Assembly: GCA_003255025.1 (NCBI GenBank)
Contig: QANY01008646.1
Coordinates: 372,001 to 436,000, forward strand
DNA: 64,000 nt
Reading direction: 5' to 3'
Source: Datisca glomerata
Taxonomy: Eukaryota; Streptophyta; Magnoliopsida; Cucurbitales; Datiscaceae
Below, piece after piece: positions 47,371-61,400 of the stretch; positions within the stretch are counted from its first letter, which is position 1; each line of letters opens with the position of its first letter. The notes beneath the pieces are model-generated. The model worked only from the letters and a program-made list of their open reading frames with translations, was not told the origin of the DNA and searched no databases. The position numbers and the translations under genes are program-made.

Positions 47371-48144
47371 TTGAAAAGAAATAAACAAAATGACATTGTT
47401 TTGGTGGCCAATTCACGAGGCAAAATGATGTTGTTTTTTCTTCTGAACGATTATAATTAAGATTTTGAACCTATTCAACAACATAACCTCATGGTTAGAA
47501 TTGATAAAAACAAATTTTTAAGGTTAAAATGTAACAAATGCAAAATTGGAGGGTGTATTTCATAGTTTATCATACAACTTTTGTAGAGGCATATTAAAAA
47601 GACTTTGAAAGTTTCAATGAGTTGTTGACAAAGCTTTATGAAGATGGACAAGAAGTTCCTAAGAATATATGTATATAAGATTTATTGTTGAAATTTTTCT
47701 CTAATACTGGTTGATCTCACCATTAGATCACCCTTATATGAGCCCATAAAATGGTGACCAATGGTCCACACGAATGCTAATATTGGGTTGATATCGGATA
47801 ATGACCTTTCTCGTTATGGGTTCGCGAAGATTTATAACTGGTCATTAAAAGCCCACAAGATTCACCGATCAGTGCAAGGCTATGATATCAACAAATCTCA
47901 TTACATAAAATATCAATCGAATCTAATAAATCTAATTGGACTAGACATGCGGCACTATTCTGATTGTTAAAAGTACTAACTTGAAACGCCAAAGTGCATT
48001 TAACAAGCATCATATGCACTTTGCTCATGCATAGAGAGGGATGGATAGAAAGAACTTTAAGACAAGTACCACCATGGGTGAGTCGTTGCCAAATAACTTA
48101 CGGTATCTAAGTCGGTGTTTGGAATATGAGAGAGCAAAACTATC

Positions 48145-48510
48145 AATAAAGATGAGTTGTACTTACTTTCAAAAGAATGAGAATGAGACATTTATAGGAA
48201 ATAACTCTTACATCGTAAGGACATGATCTGATGCTCGTCACATGAGTTGGACATACTTTCAAAAGAATGACAATGAGGCATTTATAGAAAAAATCTCTTA
48301 CATTAGCAATGACATGATGTGATGCTCCTAAATGAGTTTCACTTACTTTCAAAAGAATGAGAATGAGGCATTTATAGGGAGTATATTTTACATTGAAATA
48401 GATTTGTGGTGATGCTCGTCAAATGTATTAGACTTACTTTAAAAAGAATGAGAATGAGATATTTATAAGAAATATTTCTTACACAACAATGATTTGATGA
48501 GATACTCGTC
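48145..48510. repeat. 90-bp tandem repeat, 4 units
   Basis: The core acttactttcaaaagaatga starts at 48161, 48251, 48341 and 48432 (period 90-91), each unit followed by aggcatttatagg and gatgctcgtca-like parts. Confidence 0.9.
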
Positions 48511-49287
48511 AAATTAAGTATATCTGGTAACGTCTCGATTTTGTTTTTATTTTTGTTCACGAGATAAAAAATTTACCAAACACAAATCTACCAAATGCAT
48601 ATTCAAATCTTAATTTAGTTTGAAACCATTTCATACAAATTTTTCGTAAAAAAGCATAATGCCGAAGACACTTCTTAAATATTCACACCAAGCACGTTTT
48701 TTAAACAACATTCTCCTTACTTTTTTTTTCTATGAAACCTCGTTTTCACTCACCAACTAAACATATAATATAATCTGTTTATGAAACAAAATTCAAATTA
48801 CAACCAAAAGAACCCTTTCGTAACTTCTTATTATATGATATGTTTTTTTTTTCAAAAACTAAAACAAAATTAAGCTTAATATATGTTAGAGTTTGTCTGA
48901 TAAAGTTAAGCTTAATTATTAAAGTGATATACTAAATTTTGGATAATTTTGATTTTAATGAATGAATATAATAAGTCTTTGATGTGTAGGGACTTAAGTT
49001 TAATTTTTATTTTTATGATAAATGAAATTAAAAATACTAGAAAATAACATAAATGTTATCGTTATGGTTTTCATAAAATATAATTAAAAAAATTATTATA
49101 TTTTCTCTAAATCATTCGTTGGAGAGTAAATAAATTTTAAAAAAGCAAAAAAAGAATAGATAGAAAATCCGGTACAAATCCGAAAACCCGATTCAAGCTT
49201 AGCGTCTTAAACCCTTCGATTTGAACGACTCTGCTTCATTTTCAAGCTGTCTTTCCTTTCCCTCTCACTATTTATGATTTTATATTA

Positions 49288-49469
49288 TCTATAAAACACC
49301 CCTTCTTCTCTCTCTGTATCTCTCTTTCTCTCTCTAGAATCTGTCTCGCTCTTAGGGTTCGATACAGACAGTCCGTACACTCTTCCTTCTCTTACAAGGG
49401 TTTATCAGAGAGTGTGGTAGTTAGAGAGTTTGTTAGTGTGATTTCTCCACCCCTCAATCCCTCCCTGCC
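49288..49469 (+). promoter_or_regulatory. XPO1 core promoter and 5' leader
   Basis: TATA-like tctataaaac at 49288-49297, followed by a CT-rich tract (49300-49340) typical of plant transcription start regions, and a leader of about 130-150 nt ending ctgcc before the ATG at 49470. Confidence 0.6.
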
Positions 49470-52400
49470 ATGGCGGCCGAGAAGCTCAGGGATTTGAGTC
49501 AGCCGATCGACGTTCCTTTGCTCGACGCTACTGTTGCAGCCTTCTATGGCACTGGATCTAAGGAAGAGGTGTGTTATATCACTTATTATTTTGTTTTTTC
49601 TTCCCCGTTCCTGAGCGTAAATTTATTTCTCTGAATGGTATTTAGAGTCTGGGGTGTTAGGATTGAAACTTCGGCGAGTTGTATTAGTGTCTGGGTGTGT
49701 TGACATGTTGAGGCCATCGACATGGGTTTGCCTACATGGCGTTTGATTGTTAGAAAGAAGGATTTACCTCTTTTTCGTAAAACAACGATGGCAGTCTCCT
49801 AGTTACTTTATTCTGAAGAATCCAAAATTTCCACCAAGCTTTTACGTCCGTTTTACTGGCTTTCAAATGGAATGTGTGTCGTGCTTGATTCTATCTAATT
49901 CAATATAACTTGAAAAATTTAGTTTGGTTTCAGTTTGTGTCGCAATAGTTGTCTTTTATGTTGCATTTTTATAATGTCAGACTACACAGCCATGACTTTA
50001 TTAATTACAATAGATTCGTGTTTGATTTACGTCTCCATGAATCCCATAGAAATATAACGGATGTAAAATGCTATTTGCTTCTTTTTCTTGCAATGTATAG
50101 TAAGTTTACATTGTAATTAAATTAACAATGAATCTGTCTTGCATCTCATGAAATGACTTACTGTGGATTAGGGGAAGAGGAAATACATATATAAATATAT
50201 ATATACATGTATTAACCTCTTGCTACATACTTCTATTTTCTGAGTGAATCTCCAAGCCTGTTTTGACCGGCAGGATCAATGTCTTTCTTTATGTCTTTCT
50301 CAGCAGTCAAACAAGGAATATGTGTCTATGTATTGATCTACAATTGACCTAAAAAATACCGATAAAAAAGTATTGATCTACAATCGAATAAATTCTCTGT
50401 CTATCAAAATTAAAGAACTCTCTCTAACCGACCAAAAAAAAAACTCTATATCTTGCGAGTGAAAAGCAAGTTGTGGTGTATCTTGAGAGGGTATTTGAAG
50501 TCTTATGATACTTATATAGGAACTGTTAAATTATTGTTTAATCGTTACCTGGAACATGGAGATAGTTTTTGGTACTTTTGCGTTTTGGGGTATGGTTTTA
50601 TTGTTTCTAAATTCTCAAATATCAGAGGGTAGCTACTGCCTAGCCTATCGTTCTGATGTTTAGCACTATCTGTTTCAGCAGGCTGGGTACTTGTATTTTT
50701 AGTTTTACAAACATCTGATTGATCCTTTTCTGGTTCTATGACTATCAATAGTCAGTACATATCTTAACACTTTCCCAAAAAATGTGTGAACGCAGAGGAC
50801 AGCAGCAGACCAAATTCTACGAGAATTACAGAACAACCCGGATATGTGGTTGCAAGTTGTGCACATTCTGCAAAATACAAAAAACTTAAACACAAAGTTT
50901 TTTGCTTTACAGGTCAGTTGTAGTATTCATCGGTATATACTTTTCACAGCCAATGTGACTTTGGGTGGATCTTTTATTAAAATATCATTCTTCTTGAACT
51001 TTCTTCTTTAATTAGTGTCCTATTTAAGATACGCAATGATTATGGTTAATTAAAGTATACACATTGCAACTGCTCGTTAATTGGATATTGGATTTATGCA
51101 TGTCTACGACTCTACCTTAGTTTCAACTCGCACTTATCGTGACTTCTGATATATATGTAGTGATGTATATTTGTATGTGTGAACATATTGTGTACTTCAA
51201 ATTTCCATAGTAATACTAATATAGTCGAACATGCTATTAATAAATTTCTCAATACACACCAAACCATGTGTTGTTTAAGCTGGCTGGAAGTACATTAGGC
51301 TTGTTCATTAGCAGCTCTGCGTAAATCTGGTGATTTTTTTGCAATTGTTACAATCTGTGACGACAGTATCTCAACTAACGTTATCTATCATTGTTATGTG
51401 AAATATCTCAAGAAAAAATGTCTTTTTTCCACCGCTTTGAAAGAAATAAAATGACTATTTTCTTGATCAGTAAGCAGTACATTGATCCTAGTTCCATACA
51501 GTCCTGCAACAAGACCTAGTATTTGGTTGAGCTGTCAACATCTTTAAGTTTCTTCACCATATAGTTCTGTGTGCTTCTTGAGATCAACGAAGTTGATTGA
51601 TCAACACCTGATTATGGCAGGCATAATGTTGTTGAAATTTATGTTTGTCAAAGCGGGATTACAGAACAATTGAATAGGATTTTTGGATTTGAGGGATATT
51701 TCGAGATATGGAAAGAGATGTTCCAAATCGGGCTATTGTTGGATCTTTCCTTTTATCATGTTAGTGTAATTTTTCTTATATAAAAAAATGACTGATCTTG
51801 ATTTTGAAGTTCTTATGTCATTTTTTATCTACAGGTCCTTGAAGGTGTTATTAAGTATAGATGGAATGCCTTGCCTGTTGAACAGCGAGATGGAATGAAA
51901 AATTACATATCTGATGTCATAGTGCAGGTAGGAGTTAAGTTGTAACTTAGTCTTATCCTAACTTCTAATCCATTGCGTTTTAATCGAAATTTGTTAGTTG
52001 CTGTGTAATTTTCTTTGACAGTGGTTTTATTGCCAATTTTTATTGAAAAGCAGTACATATACTTACCTTTTGTTTCTCATGTGAAGCTTTCGAGCAATGA
52101 GAGCTCTTTCCGGTTGGAAAGATTGTATGTCAACAAACTCAACATTATATTGGTTCAGGTACTTTCTGGTTCAGATCACAAAGACTCTAGCATTGCTTCT
52201 TCTTCTTCTCTCTCACTCTATTTTTATGAGAAGATCATCTTCATTTCTGTGCTTAATTTATCACAATTTTGGGTTGCTAGAGGTCCAAAGATGGTTGTGA
52301 ATTTTGTTTCAAGCTCACAGAAGAAGGGAAAGAGGGTTAAACACGAGGGAGGTGGGGGGGGGGGGGGGGGGGGGAGTAAATAGAATTTAGGGTTTTGATA

Positions 52401-55400
52401 GATATTTTGTTATGTGATAAGGACATCTTATTACGGCATCTTAATCTTTTTTATATCTCAATTAGGGTTATGTTGCTTATGATCGAATCTGGTGCCCATT
52501 TTCTTATCAATCAGAAGAAATGATTTAGTTTGATGCTCATTGAGTTTGTTGAGTTATAGATTTAGTTATATTGATTGACTCATCATTCCACTTTGACCAA
52601 TAGAAAAGGACTTATCAATTTTGTCAGCTATTATTTCATTGTTTTATTTTTTATTTTATGGTATTGAATTTGATCAAGGTTTTGTTTACCAAATTTGGAA
52701 TTCTAGTAGTTAGGAAATCAGTGCTACAACTACACCTCTGCTTTGGGGTGGTATCTTTGGTGTTTGCGGAATCGTCTCTCCAAAATTTTGTTGATAGATG
52801 ACTACTTGCATGAAGAGCTGCTATAGAAATTGTGCATGTCTACTTTTGATTTGTGTGTGTTTTAAGATTATTTTATTTGGATCAATAGCATGACATATAC
52901 TTGAACATTGTTCTTTCTTTTAATTGACTTGTATGTTCCCAGATTTTGAAGCACGAATGGCCATCGAGATGGCGAAGCTTCATTCCTGATCTTGTTTCTG
53001 CAGCCAAAACAAGTGAAACGATTTGTGAGAATTGCATGGCTATTTTGAAAGTAAGGCAATGTCTCCATTCATTTTTGTCATATTTTACTTACTTTTATTT
53101 GTTTCTGTTGTGTGGGCTGATCAAATTTCTGTCAGCTTTTAAGTGAAGAAGTTTTTGATTTTTCAAGAGGGGAGATGACTCAACAGAAGATCAAAGAGCT
53201 TAAACAATCTTTGAACAGGTACTTTTTTCATATCTATTAATAGCCCAAATGGAGGCCTTACTTTTTGTTAAGTTCATCTCTTCTCAAGTATTGCACCTTC
53301 GTTATATTTCTGTGAAGCTTTATGCTGTTCTGAAGAGTACAAGACTAAGGTGGGTTTCAGCATTTATTTGATTTGTTTCATTGTGATGTATCAAATTTGC
53401 AACTGTAGGAAGTTGAGTTTGTCAGTTACTGTGGAGATTTCATAAATCTAGAGCGACTCAATATGTACTGTTTTATCTTAGAATTCTTCAGCAGCAGCAA
53501 ATTAAACAAGTGTTATTAGAAAATGCAAATTTCCTTGTTCTGGGTCTCTTCTCCTAATTCTTGGTCTTCTTTCCCTTTCTCTGGCATCTGGAAAGTAGGG
53601 GTTCCCAGGAAAGTAAAATTTTCTTTGGTCATTGGCTCATCGTAAGAACGGCTGATACGGTTTAAAAAAGAAACCCTTGTATGTGTTTGTTAACCTCCCA
53701 TTGTGTAATGTGCGGTTGTGCTAATGAGGATATGGACCATTTGTTCCTTCACTGCTGTTTTGCTTTTAAAGTGTGGCACACATTTTTGGAAGCCTCTCAC
53801 ATCAGTTGGGGCTTTCCTGGATATGTTGAAGCTCTTTTCCACGCTGTGAAGCTCTACTGGAATGATTCTAAGAAGATAAAAAGTGGTCTACGGCTCTTTT
53901 GGCTACTCTTTGGTTTATTTGGAAGGAACATGATATGCGCTTTTTTGAGGGTATTTCCGAGGATGTTGAGACCATGTGGTCTAAAGTTAATTTCATGATT
54001 TCACTTTGGGTGTCTATTACAAAATATTTTTAGGATGATTCCTATGTTCCTGATTTCTTCAGATCAGTCTGCTATTTGTTCAGATTTGTCAGATTGATTT
54101 ACGTTTTGTCTTGGTCGGATTGTGCTTGTCCACCAATTTTTTTACATCTTTTCTTTCTCAATCAATTTTCTCGTTTCTTATAAAAAACCAGTGATGAAAA
54201 ACAGGTTCCTTGTTTCGAATTGTTAGCATGAAAATTAACTATTCATCTATAGTGCAACATTCTGGTTTTCATTATGGGATGCAACTATCCTATAAAAAAT
54301 CTTTACGGTAATTCCAGTTTCTTTAAAAAAAGGAAAAAATTATTGATGCAAATATGATTTGTAAAGGAGAGTGGCACACCATTTATGTGGCTCCATTTCG
54401 TGTTTCGCCTTTGAACCTTCATTTCATAGTTTGTAGAGAAACTTTTTAGTTAATCGTTGTTCATCTGTTATGTTTGTGTTTCATTACAACTTATTCTAAA
54501 TCATTTGCTACCAAATTATTTATTTTCATAGCAATGGATGGAGTTCTGTTTTCCTGTGGAGATATTGTCCTAATTTGTCTTTTCCATATGCACTTAACTG
54601 ATTTTTTATTCCTTTACAGTGAATTTCAGCTCATCCATGAGTTGTGTTTATACGTACTATCAGCATCTCAAAGGACTGAACTTATTCGTGCAACATTGTC
54701 CACGTTGCATGCTTTCCTTTCGTGGATTCCTTTAGGATATATATTTGAGTCCCCTTTAGTAAGTTCTAGATAGATGGTTCATATTTATGTTTATTACCTC
54801 ACAGAAGAACTGATTGTATTAACACCTATTTTTCATTGGTATTTTTGTAGCTCGAAACACTGCTAAAGTGTTTTCCTGTCCCATCATATCGCAATCTCAC
54901 CCTTCAGTGTCTTACAGAGGTGCATTTCTGTTTGCTTTACTTGGAAAATAAAAATCATGGTTCTCAAGGCGAAGAGCTTTGGAACTAGGGAGCTACCCCG
55001 GAGCTCCTATTCTTTGACAAGTGTAGCTATTGGAAAATCGTCTTCGTTTAATGTTAATGCAACTATAAATCCTTTTCTTCTTACCATTTGATGTTAATTG
55101 TATAATTTTGTGCTTAGGTGGCTTCTCTTAACTTTGGGGACTTCTACAACATGCAGTATGTTAAAATGTATAGCATATTCATGGCCCAGTTACAGGTCTG
55201 AATATTCATTTGATTGTTTTTAAAGGCTCATGATATTAGAGTATCCCAAGATTACTTGCGTCTATACCTTTTTAACTTTTTTTTGAATCGTACTATCATT
55301 TCATAATCTCATTTTTAATATTTTTTTTTGACAAATCTTCTTTCTTGTCAGACTATTCTCCCATCTAGTGCAAAGATCCCAGAGGCTTATGCACATGGGT

Positions 55401-58400
55401 CTAGTGAAGAACAGGTGGTGATTCAGTTATTCCTAAATTCAATCCTGGTTCATTATTTTAATGCTACTGACTTTCAATATTTTGCTCTCACCAGGCATTT
55501 ATTCAGAACTTGGCCTTATTTTTCACGTCCTTTTACAAGGCAAGTTTCCTTTTTCATTGCATGAGAATAACTTATGATTTATGAGCTCTTCTTTCCCTGT
55601 ATATTGCCATCGATAATTCTAAGGTTTTGATAGCAGTTGATAAATGATTGCTTCCCAATTTGTGGCGTGGTTGAACTTTTAAGTATGGGAAACTTGGCTG
55701 GAAATGTTTCTGATCTGACAAACTGCAAGTAGTTTGTCCTCTGTCAAATGGAAAAAGGTGTACTGATACTTTATGTTATCTAAAAGGGACTTCTATGGTA
55801 GCGGTGGGTACCGGTACGAGTACCAGGGGTCAATTGACCCATGGATCACCTCAAATGGGGCCCACAAGGGGCGATCCAATGGTCAGTTGACCCCGGTACC
55901 ATAGACTTTTCCTATTTTAAACTATCAGAGGAACACATCATGTTTGAAAATTCTTGGGGATGCGGTAGTCTGAACTAAGTAGCCTATTAAGAAAGGTTTT
56001 CAACGTTGTTGCAATTCAAGTACTAAGCAATGTACTTGATATAGTTTGGGAACGGTGAATTTAAAGATGTAAATTATGTTCCTCAGCTTTTTTCCATTCC
56101 ATAGTTATGGAGTGCATCAAAGTAGCTGATTATGTATGGGTACTGAAATAACCAGTATTAGTGCTCAGTATGGGAATTTAGTGTCATATATTTTAATATT
56201 TTATTTCATTTTTTCTATTAGAAGTTTTAAATCTTTACTGATTAGGTATAACTCATATAAGAAAATAAGATATTAGAATGTAGTAGGATCGTAAATTCCC
56301 TCATTGAACCATATATTCCTAATAGTTATTTTATTCCAATTCTTTATTAGTAATCCTCAGAGCTTGTACAGGTAGGGATGTTGGTAACTACATTTATAGT
56401 GGTGCTTACTGAGTGTATTAGTTGATCGGAAACAGATACTTTCTAAAGTATTTGTGTCTTAATCTACACGACTTAATCCAAACTCTATTACAATTGAGTT
56501 TCATGTACACCATGTAGGCATGTTTATATAATTTGTGTTCCCCCCATGCTTCCATATTGATTCCTGTTTGTACCAGAAATATTTGTTGCCCATACTTTTA
56601 AACTTTGGTAACTTCTTCTAATGCAGTCTCATATTCGAGTGCTCGAATCCACTCAGGAGAATATAGCTGCATTGCTAATGGGTCTTGAATATTTAATAAA
56701 TATTTCATACGTGGATGACACTGAGGTTTTTAAGGTAACACAACTTTTTTCTTTCACATTAACACACATCAGGTCCACACTTCACTCACAAAAGTAAATA
56801 CAGTTCGCATTTTTATTTGTGGACAAATCTGTACTTGGCTATGCATTGAACAGGTGTGCTTGGATTATTGGAATTCCTTGGTTTTGGAACTTTTTGAGGC
56901 ACACCATAATATGGATAATCCTGCAGTGACTGCAAGTATGATGGGGTTGCAGGTACTTTTATGGTGTTCAAGTTTTTTTTTTTATATTTGATAAGTGTTA
57001 AAGAACTTTTTACGGTGTTCTATTCTTCGTTATTGTAAAAAGATGAAAAATATAATGATTTTTTTTCCTGTTTATTTTCTGTTTCTTATGTTTATAGAGT
57101 ACCCTTGTTTTTGTGTAATATGCAGGAGAGATTGTATTTGGTTGCCAATGCAGGATTGTTTATACTAAAAAAATAAGTGGATCTAAAATAAAGAGAGTTT
57201 TTATAAGAAAAACTGTCATGTTATGTCTTATTTCTGAATCATATTTGAAGTGTCCTTTTTTGTTGGTTGTGTTGACTTCAAAGTTTTTTGTAATTTGCCA
57301 TCTTTCTCGTTTTTCTTGTGTCATTATGCTCTTGCATCATCATGGTTTCCGGGAATATTATTTTCCTTTTCACGTAAGAAGTTGGAAACATGTTTCGTTG
57401 TAATTTCTTATGTATTCTGTAATTTTGTAAGGCTACTTCTTGTTCTCTCTTTTTTTTATACTTCTCTTATGTTATTAGTATACTTTGTTTCCTATGTAAA
57501 AGACAGTTGTTACAACTGCATTAATGTATAGATTTGCTATTTTGCCTGTTCTCAGATCTTTTGCAAGTTTCAAATTGTATTTATTTTCCTTTTTGGCATG
57601 TATTTCTCACATTGATTTTGTATGGTGACAATTCTTATGTTTGCTTTTGATTCTAGATGCCAATGCTTCCTGGTATGGTTGATGGCCTTGGTTCGCAAGT
57701 TTTGCAGAGGCGGCAACTTTATGCTGTTCCTATGTCAAAGTTGAGAATGCTTATGATTTGTCGTATGGCAAAACCTGAAGAGGTTCTCATAGTTGAGGAT
57801 GAGAATGGTAATATTGTCAGAGAAACCATGAAAGATAATGACGTTCTTGTTCAGTATAAGGTAGCCATTCTGAAATGGGGTATTATGATCCTCTTTTACT
57901 GCTCTAACTAAAGAATCCTTTTTTATTGGGGGGAAGGGGTAATAAAACTTACTGGTTGTTTCAAATTTTTTTTGACTTGAAAGTTATAATTACCTTCCTT
58001 TCAAAGTAATTGTGTAATGTTTTTAGTTTTGACCAACTTACATGGTGTTATTATTTACGTTTGTTCAATGAACTTTTTCCTTGCACTCCATGTCGTTGGT
58101 TAATTAATTATTCACTATTGCAGAGCATGAGAGAGACGCTAATTTATTTGTCGCACCTTGATCATGAGGACACTGAAAAGCAGGTAACCATTCCATTGGG
58201 CTCTTCAGCTATTAATGGAGTATTGAGTGAACTATGTTGGATATTACATGTTTGCATCTAAGTTGGTCGTAGTTGCCATAAGCTATTAATTGTCAAATAA
58301 ACATGGGATGCCTTCAAATTATTTTAAGGATTACAATTTTTACCATAAAGATTTAGAAACCTAATTTAGTTACTACTGTGTGAATGCAGATTATGCTTTT

Positions 58401-61400
58401 ACCAATAAGTTTGAAAAAGAGGAAGGGTGGGATAGATCTTATATATGCCCCTGAACAATTTACAAATAGTTTCTTGGATGATCCCATCTCATAGAAAAGA
58501 TCATATCTTCAGTTGCTGTCCAGTTTTTTACTGTTCTATCTTATGTTTCCTAATAGTTTCTTCTTGTTGTTTTATTTATAAATTAATCCAAGTTTGCTCT
58601 TACTTTTGTCAGTGTCTAGCCCTTAGAGCTGTATCTTTCGTTAGGGTTTTTGTGTAAGTAATACATTTTTATGTTTACTGTAAAAGAAAAAAGTAAACTT
58701 ATCCATGCCAGTTAGATTACTATCAAGGATTATGGCCTGCTTTGGTTGGCCTGCATCCCCCTTTTGGTTTATTTTGATTGAACGGACCCTGGAGTCTTTG
58801 TGGGTATTGAAAAGGGCTTTCAGGTTTAGAGGCAATTTGTTTTGTTTGTGACTTTTTTCTTTCAAAGAATGGGTTCACTGTTCTGGTCATTACATCTTCT
58901 ATTTTTTTAAAACCAAGGAACAGTCTTTTTATGTTCGTTCTTTCCCTTTTTGAATAGATACGGGCTTTCTACTATCCTTGAAAGGTATTTAAGATACATG
59001 CAGTCATTCTATTTATCGATGAAGAAGAAGTATCTCAGGACTATAGTTGGAAAGTATGTGGATTGAGAGAGCTGTCAAGATCTGCTTCTTTTGATCAACT
59101 GTAGTCTCTCTTAACTAAATGTGTTATGTAAAATCTAAAAAGTTGAACAGAAAATGGTATCATGTTCAAGTGCCATAACAAACTTGTGTAAAGTGTAATA
59201 TGAATACTGGGTCTTAGTTTACTGATGGTTCTGTTGTAATTTACCATCAGTGACCATTGACCAATATCTGTTTCACATTTTCGTATTAATGCAGATGCTG
59301 AAGAAGTTAAGTAGACAACTTAGTGGTGAAGAGTGGACGTGGAACAACTTGAACACGCTATGTTGGGCAATAGGATCTATTTCTGGTTCCATGCTGGAAG
59401 ATCAGGTAGGTTGTATGACTAGAAAGGTTTAGGGGGAAGAAGGATCTACACAGTTTCATGGATTTTCTTCTCTAGACTTTGTTGTTTTGTCTCTACTGGA
59501 TTCATGCTGACCACTTCTATTTTTGGATTTTGTCAGGAAAACAGATTTTTGGTGATGGTCATACGTGATTTGTTGAACTTATGTGAAATCACTAAAGGAA
59601 AAGATAACAAAGCTGTTATTGCAAGTAACATTATGTAAGGACTATTATCTAAAGCTTATGAACTTCTTAGTTTGCATTCAGCATGATTTGACATGATTTG
59701 TAGAATTATAAGTGGAGCCTACAAATCCCGCATTAATAATGGTATTTGTAATGGTGCCACTATTATCTGTTCTGAATGACCTTGTATATGGTTCTGTTGG
59801 CAGGTATGTCGTTGGACAATATCCCAGATTTTTAAGAGCTCACTGGAAATTCTTGAAAACTGTAGTCAACAAGCTGTTTGAATTCATGCACGAAACACAT
59901 CCAGGAGTTCAGGTACCTTTTCACTGTATTTTAGATAGGTTTCAGGAAATCAGGAAATGTCAAATATATCATAAAAGCACTGCACACATGCGTATGGTTA
60001 AGTTTCTCTTTTTTGTTTTGACTACATGTAACACCCAATTTTTTGACATACAACTGCCAAGTCAGTTGTTTGGAGATGTTATTTTCATTCTTTAACCGGA
60101 ACTCATGCTAAACAGCATATTATGTTTCAAATATTTCAGGATATGGCTTGTGATACATTTTTAAAAATTGTTCAGAAGTGCAAGCGAAAGTTTGTGATTG
60201 TGCAGGTGACAGTTGCTTGAAATTTTAGTCTTTATATTTTTGTTGTAATTTGCAGGATCTTTTTTCTCTGTTTTTATTGGACTTGTATGTTCTTTTGATT
60301 TTTCCTATTCTTTTGGTTTTGATGACAGTTTGTTTAAATAATTGTAGGTTGGAGAAAACGAACCATTTGTTTCTGAACTACTCACAGGCCTTGCGACGAC
60401 AGTGACAGATCTTGAGCCTCACCAAATTCATACTTTTTATGAATCAGTAGGTTTAAAAAAGGTTTATGTTGAATTCTGTTTGCAGTGTACAATTTATAGC
60501 TTAGTAAGCGTGTTTTTTTCACTTTTTGCAGGTAGGTCATATGATTCAAGCAGAATCTGATCCCCAAAAAAGGGATGAATACCTACAGAGGTTAATGGAG
60601 CTTCCAAATCAGGTTTTGTGCCCCGCACCCACCAACGCTAGTAGGAAGTAGATTTTTGAGAAATTTAGTTCTTTAATTGCTCAGTATGGTTGGAATTGAG
60701 TTTTGATTATTGCTTGAGGCATGTGTTCCTTTATGCAGAGATGGGCTGAAATTATAGGCCAGGCACGTCAAAGTGTGGATTACCTGAAAGATCAAGATGT
60801 TATCAGAATAGTGCTTAATATATTGCAGGTATAGGTTAGCTGAGACTTCTGACTTTTTATGTGTATTACTGTAATCACTCTTTTATCTGCCTCTGCATTT
60901 TCTTTAAAACTATCTGGTTGTACATGTACTTTTCTTTTCATGACATGGTGGTTTCAGTATGTCAATCTCTTTCTGAGGCACTTTACATGTTTACAGCATA
61001 TGTCCCAATTGGTTATTCACACCTGTTTAACCCCATTGCTGTTTCAAAAAAAAACCCGTTGTGGGGTATGTTATGCAAAGCTACCTTAATACGTATTATT
61101 TTATGGGAGACAAGATTTTATTAAAAAGTAATAGATTACGAGAACGGATTTTGGAGGAAGAGAGATCCACCAAAACCAGAAAATCAATAAAAAAACCGAA
61201 CAATCAAATTACGAACATAAAGATTCCAATTAACAAAAAGAAGACCCAGGGATGTCCTTTGAATGAATGTCTTGACATAGAATAGGTCATCTAAGTCAAA
61301 ACTTTAGTATCCCAACCATCAGTACGAAGGCCATAATCGCTTTTGATAAGCGAAACCCTCAAAACATCATTTTCCAAAGGAGATGTCCATAACCATTTCC

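Larger units (their letters stand above)
46641..49285. other. Intergenic region between HRD1 and XPO1
   Basis: HRD1 3' UTR and then AT-rich intergenic DNA. It contains a one-ended hAT relic at 47266 and a 90-bp tandem repeat at 48145-48510. No gene is recognisable, and open frames are 69 codons or fewer. Confidence 0.6.

Noticed and set aside
52015..52383. 122-codon frame over XPO1 exon 4
   Set aside because: It reads through the exon 4 splice donor and ends in the poly-G tract; only 52087-52158 is coding.
53681..53998. 105-codon zinc-finger-like protein gene in an XPO1 intron
   Set aside because: It matches the LINE zf-RVT region with an upstream stop and downstream frameshift, so it is a transposon relic.
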